Assembly (NCBI RefSeq): GCF_010093595.1
Contig: NW_022985441.1
Span: 620,132 to 684,131 of the forward strand
Origin: Mytilinidion resinicola
Lineage: Eukaryota; Ascomycota; Dothideomycetes; Mytilinidiales; Mytilinidiaceae
DNA length: 64,000 nt
Reading direction: 5' to 3'
Part shown: positions 25,181-35,136 of the stretch, one piece after another
How the letters are laid out: every line of letters begins with the position of its first letter
Numbering within the stretch: position 1 is the stretch's first letter
Position numbers and translations under genes: made by a program
Notes under the pieces: model-generated
Told to the model about the DNA's origin: nothing
The model's input: the letters and a program-made list of their open reading frames with translations, nothing else
The model's database searches: none

Positions 25181-25390
25181 GGTATGGAACAGAAACTTGT
25201 CCAGGACCACATTACCATAGATGTCTTCCGGAAGATAACTGCGTAGCACAATATTATTACATCACAGCATGGCAATCCTCGTCAGAAAGGTAGTATTCTC
25301 GTCAGAAACGTGGTATCCGTTACTCCACGACAGCCTAGTGCCTGCCGAACCCAATGCATCAACCGTGATTCCATTGCTCATCAAACCTCC

Positions 25391-25414
25391 ATCCCCATCC
25401 CCATCCCCATCCCC
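25391..25414 (+). repeat. ATCCCC hexamer tract beside the scytalone dehydratase stop
   Basis: Four tandem ATCCCC units lie 14 nt beyond the stop codon of the scytalone dehydratase gene, in its 3' untranslated region. Confidence 0.8.
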
Positions 25415-25427
25415 ACCACCCATCCAC

Positions 25428-26104
25428 CTACGCAGCCGCCGGGATCCCGTTCGCCTCCGCCGCCAGCTTCTTCTCCTCCGCCTCGAGCTGCTCGTCGCCC
25501 ATCTTCTCGCGGCCCTCGGCAAACACCTTGTCGAAGTCGTACTCGAACCACCGGATGTCCGGGCTGAGGCCGGCAAACTTCCACACGCCGTCAATCTTCT
25601 TGTACCAGTGCGTGTTGGTGCTGTGGGCGTGGCCCTTGACGGCGACGGTCGCGCGCGTCGCGTCCGTGTACTTCTGGTGCGGCACGCGCAGCTGGTGGTA
25701 GCCCGTGATCTCCGTGTCCGACACCTTCTCCCACTTGGTGCCGCCGATGAAGTGCTGCGTCTTGAGCAGCGGGTTGCCCAGCACCGCCGGGTCCGACGCC
25801 ATCTTGAGGAACTCGTCCGCGGGCATGGCCTCCCACATCTTGTCGAGGAATGAGCGGTAGTCAATCTGGGCGAGCCGTTGTTAGCGGGGGGTTTGTTGAG
25901 GGGTGGTTGAGGGGTGAGAGCCAACCTTCAGAGTCGGTGCAATGCATTTGCTCAGACGCTCCCAGTCCTTGCTGTCGTAGCTGTCGGCCCACTCGAAGCA
26001 CGCAGCCTGGCAACCGAGCACCTCTGTCCTCGTCAGCGTCCATTTCCATGGCGTAACCACCCAAGTATCTCACCGTCGAAAGTAGGGTTCGAGGTCTGAG
26101 CCAT
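25428..26104 (-). CDS. SCD1: Scytalone dehydratase (DHN-melanin biosynthesis)
   Basis: This enzyme dehydrates scytalone to 1,3,8-trihydroxynaphthalene and vermelone to 1,8-dihydroxynaphthalene in the fungal DHN-melanin pathway. Exons 26074-26104, 25926-26023 and 25428-25865 splice in frame to 188 aa, the usual length (about 170-190). Family landmarks are all present: [90 protein letters not shown]. The active-site residues known from the rice blast enzyme can be seen: the two Tyr and Asp in WADSYD and DYRS, the His in TQHF, the second His in VPHQ, and Ser/Asn in AHSTN. The C-terminal tail is longer than in the blast enzyme (Glu/Ala-rich, ending IPAAA). No other melanin genes (polyketide synthase, reductases) are in this window. 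Confidence 0.95.
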
Positions 26105-26841
26105 GGTGATGTTGATCTTCGTTCCGAAGTACAGGTGATGGAGTGAAGTGATGTCGAATGGGAGAACTCAGAGTTGTGTTTGTCAGGACAGATTGCAGAA
26201 GGAGCACTCCCCGCCAGTCTTATATTCGCTGCGTCGCGCCTTCCTCCCGCCATGGTTGACGTTGGCCGCCGTGGAAGCATCGTCGGCTCCCCATCTCGGA
26301 CGGAATGTGGGGACGCCCAGCACCAGGCACTCCCGCTGCCGGCCCGAGAGCGGTGGATTTGTCCTCATGCACTTTGGGAGGCCTCAAGGCGACAGATGTC
26401 GCTATGGAGCGGCGCATGTATCCTCTTGTGATGCCGTTGGTGAGTGTTCGAGTTCCTATCGAGGAAAATGTCGTGCTCACGACCACGCAGGGTGTATCTT
26501 TCATACCAACCAAAGTCGTCGTCTACCTTCACTAATCTACCTTTTCTACAGTAAAGTACTAAACTAGACCCGCATTCCGCCTCCGTCGTACAACACACGA
26601 AGCCGCCGACGTTACGAATATTTGTCCGCGAGTAAACACCATCACGGCCCGGCAGCGCTGCGGGGTGCCTCTCCAGCGTGCTCCGCCCCCATCCACCACC
26701 ACCACTACTACTCTCACGTAACCCGGCACGTGCCCGGCTCTCAAAGCGCCTCACCGGCCGCTGTTTCGGCACGTTGCGCAATCCCAAGGGCGCTCGAAAA
26801 CAAAGAAACAGCACAATTTCAATCCCATCCCCAACCATCTC

Positions 26842-27459
26842 CTACAAATCCCCCTCGGGCCTCGTAATCTTGGTCAAATAATCCCCATTCAGCGTCTTCA
26901 TCGCCTTCCCCAACCCCGCATGGCTGTAATCCTTCGCATTCCACATATCCTTATGATACGCCACCCGGCCCTGCCCGTCCAGCCGCAGCGACACGAGCGA
27001 GTCGACCGCTGTCGCGACGTGCAGCACGCGCGGCGTGTACTCCTGCCGCAGCTTGAAGACGAGCAGCGCGGGCGCGGCGTCGACAATCTCGGTGGCGAGG
27101 GTGCGCGAAGATGCCATGATTTTGGGGATGCCTGCGACATATTCATGTCAATGGACTCGTTCGGGTAGGTGCGGTAGGTAGGGAAATAGGAGGCAGCGCG
27201 TACCATACCACTGCCCGGCGACTTTGTACCGGTCGTCGCAGTAGCTCCAGGGGTCGTCGTAGATGGCGTTGGGCGCGTAGACTTGCATGTCTTGTTTGCT
27301 CGCGCTGCCGCTGTAGAGGCGGCATATCGCGTCCACGATGGCTTGTTGCTCCGACGACACGGGGACGGAGTTTTGGGGGTAAGGGGTGTAGTCGACGTCG
27401 GAGGTGTTTCTGGGCGCGGTGAGGGCGATGGGGTCGGGGTGGGGCTCTGTATTGGCCAT
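26842..27459 (-). CDS. NTF2/SnoaL-like small protein, 181 aa
   Basis: Two exons (27204-27459 and 26842-27131) join in phase across a 72-nt intron (GTACGC...CAG). The pattern of an N-terminal helix (VDAICRLYSGSASKQDMQVY), APNAIYDDPWSYC, then a strand-rich half (ALLVFKLRQEYTPRVL, LVSLRLDGQGRVAYHKDMWNA) is that of the SnoaL/NTF2-like cone fold, which serves as a small-molecule binding or catalytic pocket. The typical GKxxI region reads QWYGIPKIM. The protein shares its fold class with the adjacent scytalone dehydratase, lies 740 bp upstream of it on the same strand, and could be related by old duplication, but sequence similarity by eye is low. Its substrate is unknown. Confidence 0.75.
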
Positions 27460-27988
27460 GGTGGATGGTAATGAAGGTAGCTACTTTTGTTTTTGTATAG
27501 GTCGGTGTAAGTACTTCAGTTGTATTTTGTTTATTAGATGGGAGAGTCTATGTGTTTCTTGAGCGTTTCTATTGTTTTCAATGTTGATGACGATTTCCGA
27601 AATTTGTGGTCGCATTATCGCTCACGCGTCATCAACTCGTTGAAAAGGGCTAGCGGGCCCTCACGCCTGCACGTGAGTTTCGTTTTAAAACGACACCAGC
27701 CCTATTGGAAACCGAACTCTCAGGTGAGTGACGATTTGTAGCTTCCGCTTGAATCGATTAATAATTGATAATTTATAGAATATACACTGTGAAGCTGCCA
27801 GCTCCAAAACTCTTCCAAGTATGATATAATAGAGCAAATATGCTCTCATGAGAAAAATACACCAGTCCGCAAAATATGCGCTTGCCGCCCAAATATGCTC
27901 TGTACTTTTTGACTCTTCTTCTTCAATCCTCTCTTTTAACCAAGTATATAGTCACCGCATAGCTTGAAGATCTTGTGACCATGGGTCT
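27460..27988. other. Intergenic, AT-rich
   Basis: About 530 bases holding the promoter of the SnoaL-like gene and the 3' end of the MFS gene. No gene is supported. Confidence 0.35.
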
Positions 27989-30051
27989 CTACTTGGCGCC
28001 TGAGTATCGGCTTTTCGCTCTTATTTGCTTGCCATACCGAAAGAAGATATACCTAAGGCTCGTCAACATCAATCTCTCAAGCAAGGATACCTATTTTTTC
28101 ACTCACGGGAAAGGCGCCAACACAAGCATAATCATAGCCAGCACGAACGTGGCCCATTGAAAGCCGAGATTGTGATACACTACACGATGCCCATTTGGTA
28201 AGCTGCAGATCGCAACGTCTCGCGAAGGCAGAAGAGGCATGACTTACTTCCAGGTCCGAAGAGCGGAAAGCCAGCCGCGAACATACTGCGCAAGAAGCTG
28301 TTCGCAGCCAGCGCGCTTGCGGCGTAGAGAGGGTAACATTCGACAAGGAATGTGAATACGCCGGAGTACACCATGAAGACTCTATGTATGAGGTCAGTGA
28401 AGAGAGTCATTGGAGTGGTGCGTCGTACGTACCCAGCGCTGATTAGCGAACTACCGATGATAGGGACGATCCAGTGAACCGATGCGTATCTGCAGATAAA
28501 TTAGCGCCCACGCCTGTCCAGAAAGGGTTCTACTAAGAGGGACAAGACTCACGTCGTCCATCCAAACCAGAGAAGCCCAACAAACACCATCGGTCCTCCT
28601 AGAATTGCGGGTGGGAGGCGAAACTCCGGTTCAGAACCACCGATGTTTCCGGTCTCAGCGACATGCTTCGCGATGAGCCTCTGGTGGTTCTTGTGCCACC
28701 TATCTGTATTAGCGCCGGGGTTAAAAATCGCAAGAGAAAGCCTTATCTCACCATGGATCAGCGAAACACGCCAACAGCATACCCACGATCATTCCAATAA
28801 AGGTCAAGCCGATTTGCCAAAGATTGAACCCATGGTTCTCCTTGAACACAAGAGTGAAGGCGCCGAAGAATAGATATATGACCCCTAATAGGAAAGCTGT
28901 GAGAGTGCAAAGGAGGAGGCACATGGGCTCTAGCAGAAGAAGCATGAATGGACGGTAACATGACCTCATGATTGTCTTTCCGCGTGTCAGCCCAGATGAA
29001 AGTATGTGATGGGATTGGAAACTTACGTGTGGAATAGATCGGTCCATCTTCTCGATGGGCGCATACCATCTCTCATCGCCCGTCTCTTTGCGGAGTCTCC
29101 GAGCTTCGTTCCGCAGCAGAACCGGATGATACGTCTCTGGTACGAGGAATGTGATCGCCGCCCATTGAAAACCAGCCCATATCAAGAGAACCCAGAACGA
29201 CCATCTCCTATCATTGTTAGATCGATGACTTGGCGGCGCGAACGGATGCAGACGAACCAGCTAACATTATAGTTAATGAAGCCTCCAATAATGGGCCCCA
29301 GTTCCGGACCGAGGCTACAAAAGTCAGCCTACTAGAGCTCAACAAAGGTAGTAGTGCTTACAATGGCGTTATCGTGTATACCAACATAGGCTTCTGTAGC
29401 TGGTCCCTAGCAAACAGATCCCCCATCGTGCTACCAGCAACACTCAAGAACGCGGCCCCGGAGAGTCCGCCAATGAACCGAGCTACGAGCAGCGTTTGAA
29501 TGTTCTGGGCCACGGCACAAGGAATAATCCAAATAACGAAGAATGCTAAAGACACGACGTAGATCGGTTTACGACCATAAAACTATGCGTAGCAGTCAGT
29601 ACCAGTTTCCCGAATCGCATCTTCTCGGCAAACGAACCTCGCTGAGCGGCGCTAGCAACATAGGACCCAACCCCAGACCGGCAACAAACACGGTCAGCCC
29701 CAGCGTTGCTACGATATTGCTAACGTCGAACTCTTTCTCTATCTGCGCGTATGTCGCGACGTACAGGGAGCTCGTGCTTGCCACCAGTAAACTTGTACCG
29801 GAGACGATGTAAACGATCAGCCATTTTCGCCAGGGAGGTAGGCTCTTTACACTCCGAGGGTCGGTATCGCCTGTGAAAGAGACCTCGAAGTTTGTGGTGG
29901 CGGGATCTTGTTGCTCTTTTTCGATGTCGTCTTCAAAGGACCTCGGGCGTAGTTCATGTTCATCAAGCTTTTCGCTGCAAATTGAGTCTTTTGAATGGTC
30001 GGTTCCCTCCATGGGTGTGTTTTGCGTTGCCGTAGGTACATCCAGTGTCAT
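27989..30051 (-). CDS. MFS transporter, DHA1 type, ten exons
   Basis: Ten exons (29638-30051, 29362-29582, 29258-29314, 29027-29207, 28752-28975, 28553-28699, 28433-28489, 28248-28381, 28107-28179, 27989-28052) join in frame to 523 aa. A charged cytosolic N-terminus (about 80 aa) is followed by twelve predicted membrane spans. Signature motifs are LAPLSEFYGRKPIY (motif A of the family), the second-span VARFIGG, and FLGPELGPIIGGF (motif C, typical of drug:H+ antiporters). The end is APFPYIFFRYGKQIR, as in fungal polyamine/drug exporters of the TPO/FLR class. The last exon was found only by phase: without it, translation would stop at PFP. Drug, polyamine or toxin efflux at the plasma membrane is likely; the substrate is not known. 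It is divergent from a Zn2Cys6 regulator that starts about 600 bp away, suggesting co-regulation. Confidence 0.92.
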
Positions 30052-30275
30052 TTTTAGTCGAAGGAGGGCTTTTCTCGGGACAGGAAACTCGTGGTCTTCG
30101 AACTTGGTAGGAGGTAGTATTATAGGATTGGATGGAAATGACAGAAAACGAAGGCAAACAATGGAAGAGACATGATTGCAAATGGGATCAATGACCTACA
30201 TAGTTATGGCTATGAGATTAGTTCCATGCCGCACCGAATGCCATATGTTGAGGTTAACGCTATACTCCTTGGAGC

Positions 30276-30294
30276 TTTCGGAGGCTAACCGAAA
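30276..30294. promoter_or_regulatory. TTTCGG-N7-CCGAAA palindrome in the shared MFS/regulator promoter
   Basis: A perfect 6-bp inverted repeat with a 7-bp spacer lies about 225 bp from the MFS start and 350 bp from the regulator's likely start. CGG-Nx-CCG inverted repeats are the classic binding sites of dimeric Zn2Cys6 proteins. A second pair, CGG-N6-CGG in direct orientation, is at 30408-30419. Binding by the adjacent regulator is inference. Confidence 0.5.
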
Positions 30295-30645
30295 GGGGTA
30301 ATTAGATTACTCCTTCGGGTGAGAGTCCCAGTGTGCGTGGCGATCGTGAGATAATTCTCTGTGAAAAAGCTCTCGTGGTCAGTTGCTGACATATTGGAGA
30401 AATGTGCCGGAGGTGTCGGGCTTAAGCTGATGCCGTAGCCATTAGAACTATAACGGCGCTTTCAGGAAATAAGGTCAAAGCCTTGTCTCGACACCGGAAT
30501 GGCTGACTAACCCATGCTCTCCACCCTTGACTCCCACTTTCAACCTCGCTTCTTCCACGCGCATCATACGAAAAAGACCAGCTCTTCCGAAGGGGTACTG
30601 CAATGCGTATCACTCCCTAAAAGCCATGATTTCCGAGAGTTCGCC

Positions 30646-32957
30646 ATGTTTGCAACGTTCAAAGGTGTCACCACCGCCTCAACTTTCAGCAACGAGGGCA
30701 CGCCAAAGGGCGCGAAGCGGAAGCGTACGGCGGTCGATCGAGCTTGCGACCGATGCCGCCTTAACCGTATAAAGTGTGATATTGATCGCCCATGTCGTAA
30801 CTGTCAATCAGCTGGTCGCCAATGCAGCAATGATGGGTCTCGAGAAGTCCTCAATCTCCCAGAAGCCAATAGGTCAGTCCAGCTCTCTCCGTGGTTCCTA
30901 GGTGAAGCTAAGTTAAGTCGTAAAGGGAGATCGAGAAGCTGAGGGCACAAGTCGCGGAACTGGAAGCCCGTGTACGAGAAAATGCAATACAAGCGGCATC
31001 AATGCCCCTCAGTCCGCCTTCTTCCGAAGCTACTCCGGTCGCTTCTGGAAAACGGGAGCGTAAGAGATCGAATCAGAAGGGTGCCTGGATTTCCGACCCA
31101 AACAGCCATCAGGATCATTATTTCGGACCGCTCTCCTCGCCCTATTTCGTGCACCGGATGCAGAATTGGATGAACAAGACCTTTCTTCAGGGAGGCGTAC
31201 CGGATTTATTGCAGTTGAACTCAGCCAGTTCAACATGTGCTATGCCGGCGGACCTGCTACTTCAAAAGACTATCTTACTGCAGCATTCAACGGGTTCGGA
31301 GGAGCGCCATGTGGGACACAATCTAAGCAGGCTCCAAGAGGAGTGCTTCGTGAATCTGTTTTTGCAGTCGAACTACCTTCTCACACCTGTAATCGACGAA
31401 CCAGACTTTAGAAGCTATCATGCCTCTCTTTGGACTGCAGCTTCACCAGACTCGGAAGGATCTCGGCTGCCATCTCCCCTCGTCGACATCATAGTGGCCC
31501 TGGGCATGCAGTACGGCGACCATCTTACAGTTCCAGTCGGCGAAGTATCTGATAGCGATGCCGACTCAAGCATTGGAGGATATTGGCTCTACCGACGCTG
31601 TGAGCTGCTCTTGTCACAGGAGCGTGAATATCCGTCCATACCAACCATTCAATGTCAGATATATTGTGTGGTCTATCTGATCAACGCGTCATTGATGAAT
31701 ATGGCAAACACTACACTCGCAACTACTATACGGATGGCCCATTCCTTGGGACTGCATCTTCCGCCTCCGGATGTTTCTCCGAATCGTAGAAACCTACTGA
31801 AGCGGATCTGGTGGAACTTAGTATTTGTCGACAGCAAGTTTTCGATGAGAATTGGCGAACCATTTATGGTCGATCCGTCAGACGTCGCTTTGAGTCTGCC
31901 AACCAAGGACGAAGATAAAGCAGCGATAGGCGAAACAAGTGTATTTACCTACGAGGACGTCAATCTCTTTACGTATTCTACGATAAGTGTGAAACTTATC
32001 CTAGCAGCTCGACACGTGTATGAAGGATTGCACGAAAAGTATCTGGAGGTGCTGGAGAACAACGATGGAAAAGATATCTACGACAACCCCAGCTTTCTCG
32101 AGGAATGCGCCAGATCGATTCCTCCAGCTATGAAGGCTCTCAAAGATTGGACGCTGGAGGTATCTGATGCCCTCAAGATTCAACGAAAAGGCTCAGCAGA
32201 GCCCTTCTCCACCATTCGGGATCCTCTGGACATTGATCATTCAGCCCCAATCTGGCTACAGAGACAGCGTCTACTCCTAGAACTACTTTATCATAACCTA
32301 GTCATGTCACTCCTTCGACCATTTATTCGATTTCACCCTGGAACCTCTTTCCTAACGCCCGTCGCATGCGCACTATCGAACTCGTGCATCAATCACGCAG
32401 CTGTCACTATTGATATTGTTAGCCAAGTCCTCACCGAAACCGATATCCTCAATAGTTGGCATCAGGTCTATCACTACACATGGGACGCTGCACTCTCGAG
32501 CATCGGTTTCGCGCTTGCCCATCCGGTCTGCCCATTCACACCAACTGCGCGGAGGACCATCAACACTTCGATAACCTGCTTTGACAAATTCGCCGCCCAG
32601 AATCTCGCAGCGGCAAAGCGTGTCGCCGAGGTAGTCCGCTCGTTCAATTCCATGCTCGATACGCGGGCTATCAACCTCCGTGGTACCGGCCCAAGGACCA
32701 GCCTGTCCGCTCAGCCTACACCGCTTTCACCCCGCTTTGCTTCCTCGACAAGTCTACAGCAGCCAGGAAATCCAGCAGCTCAAGCACCGTTAAGGCCGCA
32801 GTCCGTGGGTCTGTCAGACATCGTCTTTTCTCCCGGAATCTTAGCTTCAGACGCCCCGAGCTCGGACTTCCCGTGGGACATGTTCAGCGTGTTTGATGAG
32901 GAGACTTATTTAAGGGACGCAGGATCAGGCGGAATGGAGAATGTATGGCCAAATTGA
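30646..32957 (+). CDS. Zn2Cys6 transcription factor with fungal_trans domain
   Basis: Exons 30646-30872 and 30926-32957 (53-nt intron GTCAGT...AAG) give 752 aa from the ATG at 30646; an in-frame ATG at 30514 would add 44 residues. The DNA-binding domain is CDRCRLNRIKCDIDRPCRNC with the sixth Cys at QSAGRQC, spacing C-x2-C-x6-C-x5-C-x2-C-x6-C, preceded by a KGAKRKRTAVDRA basic stretch. After the intron, EIEKLRAQVAELEARV is the dimerisation coiled coil. The middle homology region shows YRRCELLLSQE, IQCQIYCVVYL, RMAHSLGLHL, RRNLLKRIWWNLVFVDSKFS and GEPFMV. The gene is divergent from the DHA1 transporter and is its probable regulator. A Ser/Pro-rich C-terminus may hold the activation domain. Confidence 0.92.
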
Positions 32958-33287
32958 TATCATTTCACTCGGCTACTTGTGTAAGCTCTCCCAATCGCAT
33001 TAGTGGGCATACGCAGACTTTTTTTCAACAGCACTGTCTCGTAACACTTTGTCGAGCCGAAGATAGCATCACTTTGACGATGTTGTTGGACGGTGCCTTG
33101 CCAAAAGTCTGGGCACTTGGCTTTCTCGCTGCTTGCCCCTGCTGTATTCAGAGGCTTTGGCCTCTGTTAGACGGCGATGTGTAGGTACAGCGACAGGTCA
33201 TAGGTCTGCACACACGCGTTTACCACTTCTTGGGGTACCCCTATGGTATGTCAAAAACCTAGGTGCGAAGTCAAGTTCCAAGTAAGT

Positions 33288-33372
33288 ACCGCTTGAGGCT
33301 CCCTAGTACGTTATTTTGAATCGGAAAACAGCAAGTTTAACACGACTGATAGCTCTCCAGGCCACCTCAGAC
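33288..33372 (+). repeat. 85-bp dispersed repeat, copy A
   Basis: Aligns without gaps over 85 bp to 34955-35039 with 57 identities by hand count, sharing ACCGCTTGAGG at the left and GGCCACCTCAGAC at the right. Most differences are C/T or A/G transitions. No coding potential. Confidence 0.65.
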
Positions 33373-33502
33373 CTTGTTAGCTTAGACTACCATTTTATGT
33401 TCCACAGAGCTACAAAACTAAGCTGTCCACGAATGTGTGAGAAGATCTATTTCAAACATTTCCCATTCTCCGGTCTACACTAGCGTGTGTACACCGGCAT
33501 AG

Positions 33503-33587
33503 CACCGTTCAAGGTCCTTCAGTATATCAGAAAATTTTATGAAGTGATAGATTTGGCAAGCCGAAAAGCTCGCGAAGCCATCTTAGC
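33503..33587 (+). repeat. 85-bp dispersed repeat, copy B
   Basis: Aligns without gaps to copy C (34955-35039) with 56 of 85 identities by hand count, including TATGAAGT and TTTGG-CAAGCC. The similarity extends upstream into TGTACAC...GC-TAGCACCG in both. Differences are again mostly transitions. Confidence 0.6.
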
Positions 33588-33727
33588 CGATATTAGAATA
33601 AACTATCACTCTATGTTCCCAGTTCATAAATACGTACGAAGTTCTATCATTTTTCGGCTGTAATTGTATAAAGCGGAGTTCTGTCCATGGGCGAGCTGGA
33701 CAGCAGCCCATTCTCCCACTCTAGAAC

Positions 33728-34574
33728 CTACCACGGCTGCACGCCCGCCCGATCCACAACCTTCCCAACCTCATTGTCCCGGATTCCCTCCACAACATCT
33801 TTGACAAAAACCCCTCCAGCCTCCGGCCCTTCCGCACCTATCTGCCGCATACTCTCCACGTCATCGTTTCCTATTAACGCCCCAAGTAACCCCGTACTGA
33901 GCAAGCCCGGCGAAATGCACCATATCTTCGCCGGCGAGTCCTTGAGTCTAACACACCACTCCCACATCAGCATGTTCAACGCCGTCTTGCTCGTGCGGTA
34001 CGCCATCGTGTTTGGCCGATTGAGCCCCGCGGCCGCAGTCGTAAAAGACGAGAGGCCCGACGTCACAAAGAGGAGGCGCGGATTTGCGGATTTCAGGAGC
34101 AGGGGCTCGAACACGACGGTCATGACCTGGGTACTGGCGACGTTGACGTTGTAGGTTTTGATCATGCCCGCGCGGATGGAGGCCGGGGTTTCGTCGATCT
34201 CATTGTCGAAAATGGCGCCTGAGGAGCATCGTTAATCAGTGTTGTGGAAGTCTTACGTGGAAGGGCTGGTACGGTAGATACATACCCGCGTTGTTGATTA
34301 GTACGTCGATATGGCTCACGCGCGACTTCACGTTTTCGAAGGCGGCGGCAATGGACTCGTCGCTCTCGATGTCGACCTGCAGCGGCAAGAGGCTGCTCGC
34401 TGAGTCTGGGATCTCGTTCTTTAGACGAGCAATGGCAGCGTGGACTTTCTCGATTGATCGACCGCCAAGGAAGATGGTGTACGGTCCTTTGGGGGATCCG
34501 TAGAGAGCTTTGACGGACTCGTAGCCAAGGCCTGTGTTTCCGCCGGTGATGAGGACGATGGTGCTCTCAGCCAT
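33728..34574 (-). CDS. Short-chain dehydrogenase/reductase
   Basis: Exons 34286-34574 and 33728-34218 join across a 67-nt intron in phase to 259 aa, a normal SDR length. The Rossmann motif TGGNTGLG is at residues 10-17, NNAG lies at the splice junction, the catalytic Ser is in VTSGLSS and the catalytic Tyr/Lys in YRTSK. The sequence after the active site (ALNMLMWEWCVRL, WCISPGLLSTGL) is that of classical SDRs with a Pro-Gly substrate lobe. It is an NAD(P)-dependent oxidoreductase; the GGRS after the second strand favours NADP. The substrate is unknown. It is flanked on both sides by copies of an 85-bp repeat. Confidence 0.9.
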
Positions 34575-34814
34575 TGTCGTGTTTGGGTGAAGGGCGCAGA
34601 GGAATCGATTCTGGCTTCATTGTGGGGGAAGAGGGTGGTGCTTATATTGACTAGGGTCATCAGAGCCAGGGACCTATGTCTCCTAGGAGGAGCTGTCCAC
34701 TCCGACATTCTCCTTCTGGGTAGGCCCGCCGAGTAAGGCTTGGCACTCGTGAGCTCGCTAGAATACACGTGACACGGAGCGAGTTGATGCTCGCCCTGGT
34801 CACTTGGCAGCAAG

Positions 34815-34841
34815 ACAATAATTCTCCGGGCCACCTCAGAC
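34815..34841 (+). repeat. Partial match to the right end of the 85-bp repeat
   Basis: Only the terminal phrase (about 25 nt, ending CCGGGCCACCTCAGAC) matches copies A and C. Confidence 0.4.
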
Positions 34842-34954
34842 GGCGGGAGTACCTGCCACCATGACAATGCGCCAACGCACCTCATTGATTGGAGCCAGGC
34901 AGTGATAAATCCACATGCCCAGACGTATGGCCTAGTACTGTACACTTGCCTAGC

Positions 34955-35039
34955 ACCGCTTGAGGTCTTCCAGCATGTTATTGTAATCTATGAAGTACCA
35001 GCTTTGGTAAGCCTGATAGCCCGCCGGGCCACCTCAGAC
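34955..35039 (+). repeat. 85-bp dispersed repeat, copy C
   Basis: Reference copy of the family: ACCGCTTGAGG at the left, GGGCCACCTCAGAC at the right. It lies between the SDR promoter and the stop of the repeat-bearing kinase. Confidence 0.65.
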
Positions 35040-35136
35040 GGTGTTGAACTGCTGAGTGTACCACTGTTTTCAAGTCCAACATCTCTAGATGAGCTACCTG
35101 AACCGATCCAGATTGTCGAATTGCGGTATGCCCTAT

